The notes: generated by a model not told the origin, from the sequence alone. Positions 1-7,896 are shown, numbered from the stretch's first letter. The stretch: DNA of 64,000 nt from Salipiger bermudensis (GCF_020171625.1 NZ_JAIUZY010000007.1:62001-126000); one strand, 5' to 3'. Program-made: numbers and translations.

Positions 1-318
1 GCGCTGCACCTTGCTTATGTCGACGCCCAGCTTGCCGCCTACGAGATCCACGCCAACCGCCCCGAGGCGGCGCTGGCCCTGACCGCGCCGCATCTCAAGA
101 CCGCCATGCGGCACGAGAACGCGGCGCTGCTCTCGACGCTGCTGATGTTGCGCAGCGAGGCGCTCGTTCTCGCCGGGCGGGCCTCCGAAAGCCGTCTGCT
201 CAAGCTGGACTCCCTGGGCTGGGCACGATACGGCTTCGGCCCGGACTGGGCCGTGCGCGCCAAGGCGCGCGAGATCGGCTCGCTCAATCCGCTCAAGGGA
301 GGCAGGGGCGCAGGATGA
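1..318 (+). CDS. C-terminal fragment of an unrecognised protein
   Basis: Frame 1 is open from the first base to the TGA at 316-318, so the gene starts outside the window. The visible 105 residues are rich in Ala, Leu and Arg and look helical, with a tail reading WAVRAKAREIGSLNP. I recognise no catalytic motif or family. Its stop overlaps the ATG of the next small gene (ATGA), so the two are probably cotranslated. An internal ATG at 106 also opens this frame, but the coding pattern clearly continues upstream of it. Confidence 0.6.
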   Translation, partial: ALHLAYVDAQLAAYEIHANRPEAALALTAPHLKTAMRHENAALLSTLLMLRSEALVLAGRASESRLLKLDSLGWARYGFGPDWAVRAKAREIGSLNPLKGGRGAG

Positions 319-482
319 TCGTGATCGCTGGGGTTCTCATCGGGGCCATCATCGGCGGGCTGACCGCCAAGCGCCGCAAGGGCGACCTTGCCGATATCGC
401 GCAATTCGTGGTGGTCTATGCCATCGCCTTCGGGCTGGCCGGGCTGATCGCGACCATCGTGATCGAGAAGCTCGCAGCCTGA
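315..482 (+). CDS. Small two-helix membrane protein
   Basis: A 55-aa protein starting at the ATG that overlaps the preceding stop codon. It has a hydrophobic helix at residues 2-15 (IVIAGVLIGAIIGGLTA), a basic loop (KRRKG), and a second helix at about residues 27-50. Similar tiny proteins are common in Rhodobacteraceae and are sometimes mislabelled apolipoprotein acyltransferase, but it is far too small for that enzyme. The function is unknown; the ATGA coupling suggests it works with, or is dosed with, its upstream neighbour. Confidence 0.65.
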   Translation: MIVIAGVLIGAIIGGLTAKRRKGDLADIAQFVVVYAIAFGLAGLIATIVIEKLAA

Positions 483-695
483 GCCGCGCGCCTTGCGGCA
501 AAGTGAGGGAAGCAATCAGGGGCACTGCCCCTCTGGCGCCTGCGGCGCCATTCACCCCGGGATATTTTTGGCCAGAAGAAGACGGGGCCGCGCGCCAGCG
601 TGCAAGCGGCCTGCGATTTTCCGCGGGGTCGCATCGGGGGTGGTTGCGACCGGGGCCGCTTCGCGTAAGGTGAGCGCACCCGCAGCGGAGCCCGC
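483..695. other. Intergenic region with terminator-like repeat, no gene
   Basis: No convincing gene lies between the small membrane protein and the VWA gene. The left half holds the hairpin repeat annotated at 518-578. The right half precedes the VWA start, which has AGCGGAG about 5 nt upstream of its ATG. Confidence 0.5.
518..578 (+). repeat. Dispersed Rhodobacteraceae-type intergenic hairpin repeat, copy 1
   Basis: The unit comprises AGGGGC-act-GCCCCT (518-532), a second hairpin GGCGCC-tgc-GGCGCC (535-549), then a conserved segment ATTCACCCCGGGATATTTTT followed by GGCCAGAAG. A second copy, inverted, lies at 52041-52112 with the same order of elements. Both copies sit just past the 3' end of a gene and run in that gene's direction, so they probably act as, or travel with, transcription terminators. 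Confidence 0.6.
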
Positions 696-1880
696 ATGTT
701 CGTACCGTTCTTCGAAACCCTTCGCGCCGCGCAGGTGCCTGTCTCGCTCCGCGAGTACCTGACCTTTCTCGAGGCCATGCGCGCGGGGCTTGCGACCTAT
801 GACGTCGAAGGGTTCTACTACCTCGCGCGCAGCGCCATGGTGAAGGACGAGCGCCATCTCGACCGCTTCGATCAGGCCTTCGCCCACGCGTTCAAAGGGC
901 TCGACGAGATCGGGCTGGAGCAGATGCTCGAGGCGGTGGACCTGCCCGAGGAGTGGCTGCGCAAGATGGCCGAGAAGCACCTTTCCGAGGAGGAGAAGCG
1001 CGAGATCGAGGCGCTCGGCGGGTTCGAGAAGCTGATGGAGGCGCTGCAGGAGCGTCTGCGCGAGCAGCAGGGCCGGCACCAGGGCGGCAGCAAATGGGTC
1101 GGCACCGCCGGGACATCGCCTTTCGGCGCCTATGGCTACAATCCCGAGGGCGTGCGCATCGGCCAGAACGAGAGCCGGCACCGGCGGGCGGTCAAGGTCT
1201 GGGACAAGCGCGAGTTCCGCAATCTCGACGACAGCGTCGAGCTTGGCACCCGCAACATCAAGGTGGCGCTGAAGCGCCTGCGCCGCTGGGCCCGCGACGG
1301 GGCGCAGGACGAGCTCGATCTCGACGGCACCATCCGCGCCACCGCCGAGCACGGCTATCTCGACGTCAAGACCCGGCCCGAACGCCGCAACGCGGTGAAG
1401 CTGTTGTTGTTCTTCGACATCGGCGGCTCGATGGACCCGCATATCAAGGTGGTCGAGGAGCTGTTCTCGGCGGCGCGCTCGGAGTTCAAGCATCTCGAGC
1501 ATTACTACTTCCACAACTGCCTCTACGAGGGCCTCTGGCGCGACAATCGGCGGCGCTGGGACCAGCAGACCGCGACCTGGGACGTGCTCAACACCTATGG
1601 CTCGGACTACAAGTGTATCTTCGTCGGCGACGCCTCGATGAGCCCCTACGAGATCGCCTATCCGGGCGGCGCCAACGAGCACTGGAACGAGGAGGCCGGG
1701 CAGGTCTGGCTCGAGCGTGCCCGAACGCAGTGGCCCGATCACCTGTGGATCAACCCGGTGCCCGAGCGGCACTGGCCCTACACCCAGAGCATTGGCATGA
1801 TCCGCGAGATCTTCGACGACCGCATGGTGCCGATGACGCTGGACGGCATCGAGCGTGGCATGAAGGAGCTGTCGCGATGA
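696..1880 (+). CDS. CoxE-like VWA-domain protein
   Basis: A 394-aa cytosolic protein with no signal peptide. The N-terminal half is helical and charged. The C-terminal half is a von Willebrand A fold of the CoxE type with a MIDAS-like motif FFDIGGSM at about residues 240-247. CoxE/VWA proteins normally act with a MoxR AAA+ ATPase to insert metals or remodel complexes; no MoxR gene is visible here, so a partner, if any, is outside the window. The start has a good SD (AGCGGAG). The stop overlaps the next gene's ATG by 4 nt (ATGA). Family assignment is firm, substrate unknown. Confidence 0.85.
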   Translation: MFVPFFETLRAAQVPVSLREYLTFLEAMRAGLATYDVEGFYYLARSAMVKDERHLDRFDQAFAHAFKGLDEIGLEQMLEAVDLPEEWLRKMAEKHLSEEEKREIEALGGFEKLMEALQERLREQQGRHQGGSKWVGTAGTSPFGAYGYNPEGVRIGQNESRHRRAVKVWDKREFRNLDDSVELGTRNIKVALKRLRRWARDGAQDELDLDGTIRATAEHGYLDVKTRPERRNAVKLLLFFDIGGSMDPHIKVVEELFSAARSEFKHLEHYYFHNCLYEGLWRDNRRRWDQQTATWDVLNTYGSDYKCIFVGDASMSPYEIAYPGGANEHWNEEAGQVWLERARTQWPDHLWINPVPERHWPYTQSIGMIREIFDDRMVPMTLDGIERGMKELSR

Positions 1881-2722
1881 TCCTGGCGGTGGATGGCGGC
1901 GGGTCGACCTGCCGAGTGGCGCTCGAGCATGCTGGCAGCCGCCACGTGGTGAGCCTTGGCGCCGCCAACGTGACCAGTGATTTCGACGGCGCGGTGGCGC
2001 GCATCAGCGACGGTCTGAAGGCGGTGGCCGAGGCCGCCGGTCTGGGCGTCGAGGACCTGCGCGGCTGCCCGGCCTATCTCGGGCTGGCCGGGGTCACCGG
2101 GACGGCGCTGGCGGACGCGGTGGCGCGTGCCCTGCCCCTCGATCACGCGGTGGTCGAGGAGGATCGCCGCGCGGCGGTGGCGGGCGCGCTGGGGCCGGCG
2201 ACCGGCTGCGTGGCCGGGCTTGGCACCGGCAGCTTCCTCGCCCGTCAGGACGGCGACGGCGTCCGCAGCATCGGCGGCTACGGGCTCGTGCTGGGCGACG
2301 AGGCGTCGGCGGCGTGGCTGGGGCGCGAGCTCTTGATCTACACGCTGCGCGCGCATGACCGGCTCGAGGCGCACACCCCGGTGTCGGAGGCCCTGCTCGC
2401 CGATCTGGGCGGCGCGCCCGGTCTGATCGCCTTTGCGGCGAGGGCGACGCCAGAGAGCTTCGGCCAGCTCGCACCGCGGGTGACGGAAGCCCCGGACGAT
2501 CCGGCGGCGGCGATGCAGATGCGGCGTGGCACGGCCTACGTGGCGACCGGTCTCAACGCGCTCGGCTGGCGCCCCGAAGAGCCGATCTGCCTGATCGGCG
2601 GTGTGGCCGGCGCCTATGCCGACTGGCTGCCCAAGGAGATGGCCGAGGCGCTGCGGCCCGCCGAGGGCAGCGCGCTCGACGGCGCGCTGGCGCTGGCGCG
2701 GCGGCTGGCCCCGGAGGTCTGA
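1877..2722 (+). CDS. BadF/BadG/BcrA/BcrD-type ATPase (N-acetylglucosamine-kinase-like)
   Basis: A 281-aa ASKHA-fold protein. It begins MILAVDGGGSTCRVAL, the phosphate-1 loop of BadF-type sugar kinases. It continues with GLAGVTG, VAGLGTGSFLA (phosphate-2) at about residues 113-123, IGGYGLVLGDEASAAWLG (typical of GlcNAc kinases), and an adenosine motif CLIGGVAGAY near residue 240. This family phosphorylates amino sugars or activates CoA-dependent reductases; the IGG..LGDEAS block favours a hexosamine kinase. It is coupled (ATGA) to the VWA gene, an unusual partner, so the physiological substrate is uncertain. Confidence 0.8.
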   Translation: MILAVDGGGSTCRVALEHAGSRHVVSLGAANVTSDFDGAVARISDGLKAVAEAAGLGVEDLRGCPAYLGLAGVTGTALADAVARALPLDHAVVEEDRRAAVAGALGPATGCVAGLGTGSFLARQDGDGVRSIGGYGLVLGDEASAAWLGRELLIYTLRAHDRLEAHTPVSEALLADLGGAPGLIAFAARATPESFGQLAPRVTEAPDDPAAAMQMRRGTAYVATGLNALGWRPEEPICLIGGVAGAYADWLPKEMAEALRPAEGSALDGALALARRLAPEV

Positions 2723-2935
2723 GCAGCGGAGCATGTGAGTTTTGGCGGCTGATACGTACGGCTGATGGATCGCAAACGCGTGGCGAAATGATGTAGAGCG
2801 CGGCCCGGGTGATCCGCTTGAAGCCCGGCCACGGTCAACGCGCTGGCGCGGGCTACGTCGCGAGGCCGGGTCAAGCGCAGCGCGGCCACGCCCGCCCCCG
2901 GCGCGCTGCCGCGCTCGACCACGCTGTCGCGGAAA

Positions 2936-2957
2936 GGCGCCCGGCGAACCGGGCGCC
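2936..2957 (-). terminator. Hairpin downstream of the PepSY gene
   Basis: Perfect stem GGCGCCCGG-cgaa-CCGGGCGCC ending 10 nt past the stop of the leftward PepSY gene. On the minus strand it is followed by only a short T run (TTTCC). The rest of 2723-2935 shows no gene. Confidence 0.6.
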
Positions 2958-2966
2958 AGAGAAGCC

Positions 2967-4316
2967 TCAGGCCAGCGCCCTGCGCCTCTGGCGAAAATGG
3001 ACCACGATCTCGACCGCCACCAGCACCAGCATCGACAGGCCGACCAGCGGGAAGAACACCCCCGCGACGACCGCCATCAGCATCAGCGTGCGCGGGATGC
3101 GCCAGTCTGCCGGCACCTGCGGCACCCCGAGCGCCCCCGAGGGGCGGCGCTTCCACCACATCACGGCCCCGGAGACGCAGAGCCCGACCATCGCGACACA
3201 GGCCAGCAGCAGCATGATCTGGTTCAGCAACCCGAACTCCTGCCCCATGTGGACCGAGATCCCCCACTCGGCCCAGCGGCCCAGCGTGCCGAGATCGGCA
3301 AGCCCGGCATCGTAGAGCACCTCGCCGCTGTACTGGTCGAGGTGGATCACCCGCTCATCGGTGATGTCGTCGGGATAGACCGAGGCGGTAAAGACCCCCT
3401 CCGCCCCGCGCGGCATCGATACCGCGTAGCCCGGCACGAGGCCAAGCTCCTCGACCGTCGCGACCACCTGGTCGAGCGTCCGCGGCACGCCCTCCGCCGA
3501 TCCGGATTGCGGCACCGGCTGCTGCTCGATGATCCAGGGCGCGCGGTCGGTGGCCTCGGAAAGCGGCACGCTCGAGAGCGGCAGCCCGGACCAGTAGCCC
3601 TCGGGCATTCCGAGGCCCAGCTCGTTGGCATACTCGTAGAACTTGCCCCCCCAGACCGCGGACCACGGCAGGCCGGTCATGGCGAGGAACACGATGAACC
3701 CGGCGGTATAGATCCCGGTGACCGCGTGCAGATCGCGCCACCACGGCCGGCCGCGGCTTGCCTTGATCGACACGGTACCGAGCTTCTTGTTGCGCGGCCA
3801 CCAGAGGTAGGTGCCGGAGGCCACGAGCAGCACCATCCAGCCTGCGGCCATCTCGATCAACCGGTTGCCGAGCCAGCCAACATATTCCAGCGAGTGCAGC
3901 TTCCGCACGATGTACATCGCCGGGCTGCCGGCGGCGCCCGCGTCCCACAGCGTACCGAGCACCGTCCCGGTATAGGGATCGACATAGACCGTGTTCTTCA
4001 GTCCGCCGGGACCGAGGATATCGACCTCGGCGCTGCGGTTCTCCGCCGCCGGGGGCGTGTAGGCCTTGATCTCGCCGGGATGGGCGTCGAGCGCGGCGCC
4101 GGCGATCGCGGTGGGTGCGAGTTGGCTGGCCGCCGGCTGGACGAAGCGAAGCTTGCTGTGGGCGGCGTCGTTGATCTCGTCCTTGAAGAGATAGATCCCG
4201 CCGGTGAGCGCAAGGATCAGGACGAAGGGCAGGATCAGCAGACCCGCGATGAAATGCCAGCGCCAGACAGCGCGGTAGAGCGCGGCAGAGCCCGCGCGAG
4301 AGGTGGTTTCCGTCAT
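2967..4316 (-). CDS. PepSY-associated transmembrane protein
   Basis: A 449-aa inner-membrane protein with four predicted helices: residues about 20-42 (WHFIAGLLILPFVLILALTG), 163-183 (GWMVLLVASGTYLWWP), about 212-230, and about 378-400, with a final hydrophobic stretch at 415-440. Periplasmic PepSY-type regions lie between them (VYVDPYTGTVLG and VIHLDQYSGEVL). This family (PiuB-like) accompanies TonB-dependent siderophore receptors and is thought to act in ferric-siderophore reduction or release. The neighbouring DUF2946-like gene upstream on the same strand is a usual companion. No receptor gene is in view. Confidence 0.85.
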   Translation of the reverse strand: MTETTSRAGSAALYRAVWRWHFIAGLLILPFVLILALTGGIYLFKDEINDAAHSKLRFVQPAASQLAPTAIAGAALDAHPGEIKAYTPPAAENRSAEVDILGPGGLKNTVYVDPYTGTVLGTLWDAGAAGSPAMYIVRKLHSLEYVGWLGNRLIEMAAGWMVLLVASGTYLWWPRNKKLGTVSIKASRGRPWWRDLHAVTGIYTAGFIVFLAMTGLPWSAVWGGKFYEYANELGLGMPEGYWSGLPLSSVPLSEATDRAPWIIEQQPVPQSGSAEGVPRTLDQVVATVEELGLVPGYAVSMPRGAEGVFTASVYPDDITDERVIHLDQYSGEVLYDAGLADLGTLGRWAEWGISVHMGQEFGLLNQIMLLLACVAMVGLCVSGAVMWWKRRPSGALGVPQVPADWRIPRTLMLMAVVAGVFFPLVGLSMLVLVAVEIVVHFRQRRRALA

Positions 4317-4332
4317 GAGGCATATCCGATTG

Positions 4333-4351
4333 GCCCGGCGGCCTGCCGGGC
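4333..4351 (-). terminator. Hairpin between the DUF2946-like and PepSY genes
   Basis: GCCCGGC-ggcct-GCCGGGC in the 104-bp gap between the two leftward genes. It may reduce readthrough from the upstream gene, but there is no clear T tract. Confidence 0.4.
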
Positions 4352-4420
4352 ACGTTAAACAAGGGCCGGGCGGACGCGCCGCCGCGGCGAGATGTCGGAA
4401 GGGAGGACGGCGTAGAGCCG

Positions 4421-4786
4421 TCAGACGGAGACCGGTGGCGCCCTCGTGGAATGACGCAGGTTGCGGGCCTGCGCGTTGCGATGCAGATCATCGCGGCGCT
4501 GCCACGCCTCGTGCGGCTCAAGCAGGGTGTGACGCTCGGGCCGGGCGCTCTCGGGGGCGTCGGGAAGGCCATGACACAGCGGACAGTGGTGATCGTGCCC
4601 GGCGTGCCCGTCGTGTTCGCTATGATCGCCGCAAAGATCGGCGGGGTCGTCCCCGTAGACGAGCGCGTATGCCTCGTAACCGGCGGAGGCGCGCTCAGGG
4701 CTCATGAGCATGGCGGAGAATACGCTCGACAGTGCCAGCAGCACGCCGAGAGAGAGACCCACCGAAAGAGACGCCCGTTCACGCAT
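4421..4786 (-). CDS. DUF2946-like secreted small protein with His/Cys motif
   Basis: A 121-aa protein chosen from the ATG at 4786 because it gives an n-region (MRER) followed by a hydrophobic signal segment (SVGLSLGVLLALSSVFSAML). The mature part has a His-rich, Cys-containing cluster HSEHDGHAGHDHHCPLCHG at about residues 63-81 that looks like a metal site (CPLCH). DUF2946 proteins sit beside copper- or siderophore-related membrane genes, consistent with the PepSY gene downstream. Upstream in-frame codons to 5050 do not look coding. Confidence 0.65.
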   Translation of the reverse strand: MRERASLSVGLSLGVLLALSSVFSAMLMSPERASAGYEAYALVYGDDPADLCGDHSEHDGHAGHDHHCPLCHGLPDAPESARPERHTLLEPHEAWQRRDDLHRNAQARNLRHSTRAPPVSV

Positions 4787-5255
4787 GACAGGCTTTTTGC
4801 ACAGCCCAGGCCCGGACGGAAGCGGCGAAATGTCTCCCTGTCGGTGGGCCAACCAAGGTCGGTGTGCCAAGGCAGTGGTTGGAGCTGAGAACCCTCTCCT
4901 CCCGCCCATCTTCTGTGACACCGAACCGGCCACGCGCCCGGCGGGTGGCACGTGCTCCGAGAGATCCACTCGGCAACCAGCGCTCTTCTCGCGCAACGGA
5001 CCCGGCCTCGCGCGACGGCTGTCGGCGCGTCCGAACCGCCCTCCCGCCAAGCGACCGAACTAGCCGCCATCCGCTTGCCCGTCGTCCGCATTCCGCGCAC
5101 CGACCCCGCGACAGATCGCGCGCCATCCGAACGCCGCCATCTCGCAGTCGATCCATGCGCGGGTTTAACCCGTGCATCGGGGGTAGCGGCAGCACCCTTT
5201 CGGCCCTGTGACCCGAGGCGCATTTCGGTTAGGCCACGCAAATATGTGGAAATGC
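4787..5255. other. Intergenic, no gene seen
   Basis: Open frames crossing this 469-bp stretch on both strands are Arg/Pro/Ser-rich and lack a ribosome site, so I do not call a gene. It presumably carries the promoter for the leftward DUF2946-like gene. The sequence at 5256 is the old 3' end of the tRNA-Val gene. Confidence 0.5.
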
Positions 5256-5301
5256 TGGTGGGTGATGAGAGACTCGAACTCCCGACATCTTCGGTGTAAA
5301 C
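5256..5301. repeat. attL: 46-bp direct repeat (tRNA-Val 3' end)
   Basis: Bases 5256-5301 are identical to 41889-41934. The segment corresponds to the tRNA-Val(UAC) gene from position 31 (anticodon stem) to the encoded CCA, on the minus strand. The match stops sharply: C versus G at 5255/41888, and A versus G at 5302/41935. This is the displaced chromosomal 3' end of the tRNA gene; the prophage supplies the replacement at the other junction. Confidence 0.95.
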
Positions 5302-5345
5302 AAACCGACCGCTCGCCAAGCTATTGGCATTTGGTCATGTGAACA

Positions 5346-5427
5346 CTTCGTAAAAAGGCGATGTTCTCGGTTTGGCCAAGGTTTTCAGGTTCACTCAGGT
5401 TCAATGAACTTTGGCGCGCTTCGTAAA
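5346..5427 (+). promoter_or_regulatory. Candidate integrase arm-type sites beside attL
   Basis: CTTCGTAAA occurs at 5346-5354 and 5419-5427, and again at 41835-41843 just inside attR. Between the first two lies a phased direct repeat CAGGTTCA (5386-5393 and 5396-5403, 10-bp period). Repeats inside both ends of a prophage, and helically phased, are what Int/Xis arm sites look like. The role is inferred. Confidence 0.4.
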
Positions 5428-5627
5428 TCTCCGCCCGCCGACCAGCCGAACCGAACCTCATCCGGTCGCCCCACCCGCCCGCAGGCCGAGCACCTGAGAC
5501 GGGCCAGCGCAGCGTCGGTCATCACCCACCCGGTCGCGTCCCTGTCGGAGCGCGGCAGGTCTGCCATCATCAGGACCGTGTGACGCCCGCAGGCGCAGCT
5601 GAGAAGGGCGTAGTGACCGCGGCGCAT
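5391..5627 (-). CDS. Hypothetical protein with two CxCG-type zinc-knuckle pairs
   Basis: A 78-aa protein containing CACGRH near the N-terminus and CSACGRVGRP about 30 residues later, a plausible four-cysteine zinc ribbon. It ends with the sequence RFGWSAGGDLRSAP. It is the last leftward gene before attL. The start at ATG 5627 follows a 34-aa gene by 7 nt. Function unknown; late leftward cargo genes in this position are often lysogenic-conversion or packaging accessories. Confidence 0.6.
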   Translation of the reverse strand: MRRGHYALLSCACGRHTVLMMADLPRSDRDATGWVMTDAALARLRCSACGRVGRPDEVRFGWSAGGDLRSAPKFIEPE

Positions 5628-5634
5628 GGGGATC

Positions 5635-5739
5635 TCAGATCACCACCATCCAAGGGCCGACCTGCACCCAGAAGCCACCAAGCGCTTTGCTGACGCCCAT
5701 GCCGATCGCCAGGGGCTCTGGGGACTTGAAGAACTTCAT
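5635..5739 (-). CDS. 34-aa phage micro-protein
   Basis: Begins MKFFKSPEPLAIGMGVSKAL and ends in a hydrophobic stretch (FWVQVGPWMVVI). GGGAGC precedes the ATG at a workable distance, and the stop lies 7 nt before the next gene. Too short for firm prediction; it could be a small membrane-associated peptide. Confidence 0.4.
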   Translation of the reverse strand: MKFFKSPEPLAIGMGVSKALGGFWVQVGPWMVVI

Positions 5740-5755
5740 CGCCTGCGCTCCCAAG

Positions 5756-6112
5756 TCATACCGCGCTGACAGCGGTCAAACCGATCGCACTGCGCGCTTC
5801 CCTGACACTCACTTGGCCAGAATTGATTTTGAAGATCAGATCATCACTACCCAATGACGAGATGATCTCGCGACGATAGGCGTAGGCCTTCATGGCGAAG
5901 ACTGGAGCCATGCCTTGCTGCACCATTCCTTCGACCGCAGCCACTGTACTTTCCGGGTAGGTGATCTTGGCGTTGCTTCCCCTGGCAATCGACGACCCAC
6001 CCTTGTCGCGACCGAGCGCGGAAAGGACCTCTTCACCCAGGCAACGCTTTGAAAATACGGAGCTACATACCCCGACCCGTTTCGCAAATTCCGTTTGAGA
6101 AACCCTTTCCAT
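5756..6112 (-). CDS. Hypothetical phage protein, HTH-like N-terminus
   Basis: A 118-aa protein starting MERVSQTEFAKRVGVCSSVFS, which resembles the first two helices of a helix-turn-helix (SQTEFAKRVGV, then a turn). The rest is helical and ends SVREARSAIGL. The start at 6112 is favoured over upstream frame codons by AGGAGCGAAG just before it. It may bind DNA; no closer family is recognised. Confidence 0.55.
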   Translation of the reverse strand: MERVSQTEFAKRVGVCSSVFSKRCLGEEVLSALGRDKGGSSIARGSNAKITYPESTVAAVEGMVQQGMAPVFAMKAYAYRREIISSLGSDDLIFKINSGQVSVREARSAIGLTAVSAV

Positions 6113-6123
6113 CGCCTTCGCTC

Positions 6124-6261
6124 CTATTCGTGTTCGGCCGCAAATGCGAACGGCCCCGCGCACCACCAGGTCACCAGCCTGTTCCCCGCCGCGTCCTCAC
6201 GGACCTGCTGGCCGATGCGCCAATGCTTTGGGTTGAGGCAAAACGCTATCATGATCCACAT
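6124..6261 (-). CDS. 45-aa hypothetical protein
   Basis: Starts MWIMIAFCLNPKHW and ends WWCAGPFAFAAEHE. A strong AGGAGGAAGAGCC-ATG ribosome site lies inside the end of the upstream gene, whose stop overlaps it (6249-6261). Expression from this SD looks likely; function unknown. Confidence 0.5.
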   Translation of the reverse strand: MWIMIAFCLNPKHWRIGQQVREDAAGNRLVTWWCAGPFAFAAEHE

Positions 6262-6515
6262 GGCTCTTCCTCCTGACTGGAATGTCGCGGGGCATGGCAA
6301 TAGCGAACGCCGGTCAGGCTCTCGCCGCAATCCCCGCAGAACTTGTAGCGCCCCTCGGCGATCACCAGATGGTCGCCGCCGCCTCTAACCTCGCATCCTC
6401 CGCCGAGGCGGCGGCGGAGCTCTTCAATTTCGTCAGCGGCGCGGATCATGCATTCCCCGACGTGCGTCCCCGGCAGTGCCGAGGCGCGGAGCTCAGAAAT
6501 CAGATCAATCGCCAT
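6249..6515 (-). CDS. Hypothetical protein with CxxC and helical N-terminus
   Basis: An 88-aa protein from ATG 6515 (MAIDLISELRASALPG), preceded by GCGAGGCG. An amphipathic helix (IRAADEIEELRRRLG) is followed by a small ribbon with FCGDCGESLTGVRYCHAPRH, three cysteines and a histidine that could bind zinc. Longer upstream frame is unlikely because it overlaps the divergent promoter region for the rightward gene at 6562. Confidence 0.5.
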   Translation of the reverse strand: MAIDLISELRASALPGTHVGECMIRAADEIEELRRRLGGGCEVRGGGDHLVIAEGRYKFCGDCGESLTGVRYCHAPRHSSQEEEPCGS

Positions 6516-6561
6516 CGCCTCGCTGATTTCGACACGTCCAAATAGACCGAAAGGAATAGGC

Positions 6562-6804
6562 ATGGCACGACTCGAAACCGGCAAGGTCCAAGAGGGCGAC
6601 GACTGGCCTGGCATTTTCATTCGCGGTGACAATGCGCTGATGGCCTTTTCCCCCGCCCTCAAGGCGCTGATAGACGGCAGCGCCAGTCCGATCGAGATGG
6701 CCTACTGCGAAAGCCTTCTGCGGCTCCTGAATAGCGCCGATGTTGCGGTTGGCGAAAACGCCGTCCAGCGCGTCACGATCACCCAGTCCGAACAACCCCG
6801 GTGA
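6562..6804 (+). CDS. Hypothetical protein, opposite strand to the late genes
   Basis: An 80-aa protein (MARLETGKVQEGDDWPGIFI) with AAGGAATAGGC before its ATG. It runs rightward among leftward late genes, so it should have its own promoter in the short gap at 6516-6561 and may be expressed in the lysogen (a moron candidate). Acidic N-terminus, helical centre; no recognised family. Confidence 0.5.
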   Translation: MARLETGKVQEGDDWPGIFIRGDNALMAFSPALKALIDGSASPIEMAYCESLLRLLNSADVAVGENAVQRVTITQSEQPR

Positions 6805-6870
6805 TGCCCGGCCCGCCCACCGCCGGCACCGCGCCGTCGGATCTGGCGAGGCGCGGAAACACTCGATTGC

Positions 6871-7266
6871 CTACCTGCGGGCGCGCGAGGGCGTCGGATC
6901 TGCCGGGATCTGGAGGCCCGCGTGGGCCATCGCCTCGCGGTAGTAGCGCAGCACCAACCTGTCGAGGACGCCATCGCCGGGCACGAGCTGCTCGATCTTC
7001 TCCGGAATGGAATGCTGGGCGTGGTGGATCGCGAACGCCTTGATCTCTTCGAACCCCGCCTCCGGCCCGCGGGCGAGCGCAGCTTCAACACCGCTCTTGA
7101 TCGCGGAATGCAGCGCCTCGCGTGCATCACGCTCGATTGCGATCCCTGTGGCGGCGGTGAAGGCACCGGCGGCGCGGTTGATGATGATGGTCAGGATGAT
7201 GCCGAAGAGGCCGAGGAGCGCTTCCTGCAGCCCCGCATCGGCGAGGATCGACTTCAGGATGTCCAT
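6871..7266 (-). CDS. Holin-like phage membrane protein
   Basis: A 131-aa protein with one clear transmembrane segment at residues 13-38 (LQEALLGLFGIILTIIINRA), followed by an amphipathic helical region (AIERDAREALHSAIKSGVEAAL) and a charged C-terminus. Its position directly downstream of the endolysin and its single N-terminal membrane anchor resemble phage holin-6/LL-H type proteins. It could assist holin or anchor release; the assignment rests on context. Confidence 0.55.
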   Translation of the reverse strand: MDILKSILADAGLQEALLGLFGIILTIIINRAAGAFTAATGIAIERDAREALHSAIKSGVEAALARGPEAGFEEIKAFAIHHAQHSIPEKIEQLVPGDGVLDRLVLRYYREAMAHAGLQIPADPTPSRARR

Positions 7267-7344
7267 GAGGGTTTCCTTTTATGGAAAAGCGGCACAGCGC
7301 CGCGGAGAGGACCAGCGCGAGGCGCCAGTCGGTGATGGGGAGGA

Positions 7345-7896
7345 TCATTCGCCGGCCAGCGCGCGGTTGGCGGTGTCGCGGATCTCGGCCAGGCGCCAGC
7401 GGAGCTTGGTCGCAGCGGTGCAGTCCGGGTCGACCGCCGGATCAGCCTCGGCCGGCGGCAGCGCGCCTGCGAGCCACTTCGCCACATTGAAGCCCGGGCA
7501 GGCCTTGGCCGCGTATTCGTTGTGGCCACTGATTTTGAGTTCCGGCCCGTAGGTGCTGTCGAGATCCGCAAGCAGCTCGCGCAGCGCCGCATCCTGCGCC
7601 TCGGTGAAATGATCCGAGAAATCGTCCGTCTCCGCGCTGCCGTGGCCACCGAACAGCGAGACGCCGATGGTCCCGGTGTTGTGGCCTTTGACATGCGCGC
7701 CAGTGCGCTCGATCGCGCGCCCGGTCGCCACCGTGCCGCCGCGATCGATCAGGAAGTGATAGCCGATGTCAGACCATCCGTTGTCCTCGACGTGCCAGCG
7801 TTTGACCTCCGCCACCTTGTCGGCGGTCGAGTGGCCATCCATCCAGTCGGCCCGTGTCGCCGTCGCGTGAACAATGATCTCTGTGATGGGGCGCAT
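7345..7896 (-). CDS. Endolysin, N-acetylmuramoyl-L-alanine amidase (Amidase_2)
   Basis: A 183-aa enzyme that cleaves the bond between muramic acid and the stem peptide. Zinc ligands are visible: the first His in IIVHATAT near the N-terminus, and GHNEYAAKACPGFNV with the His and Cys at about residues 125-135; GYHFLIDRGG lies between. GGAGATGAAG precedes ATG 7896, so this start is preferred over the ATG two codons upstream, which would sit on the SD. No signal peptide, so a holin is needed. An intrinsic terminator stands immediately upstream. Confidence 0.85.
   Translation of the reverse strand: MRPITEIIVHATATRADWMDGHSTADKVAEVKRWHVEDNGWSDIGYHFLIDRGGTVATGRAIERTGAHVKGHNTGTIGVSLFGGHGSAETDDFSDHFTEAQDAALRELLADLDSTYGPELKISGHNEYAAKACPGFNVAKWLAGALPPAEADPAVDPDCTAATKLRWRLAEIRDTANRALAGE

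Noticed and set aside
953-2722. 589-aa frame covering the VWA gene and the kinase
   Set aside because: The first 308 residues are a shadow of the VWA gene; the true kinase starts at ATG 1877.
4702-5319. Long open frames across 4.7-5.3 kb on both strands
   Set aside because: Arg/Ser/Pro-rich, no ribosome site, and they run through the attL repeat; only the DUF2946-like frame to 4786 looks coding.
7127-7348. 73-aa frame starting at the endolysin stop (ATGA), MILPITDWRLALVLSAALCR
   Set aside because: The first 25 residues look like a small membrane segment, but the rest is His/Arg-rich shadow of the holin-like gene. Not called without expression data.
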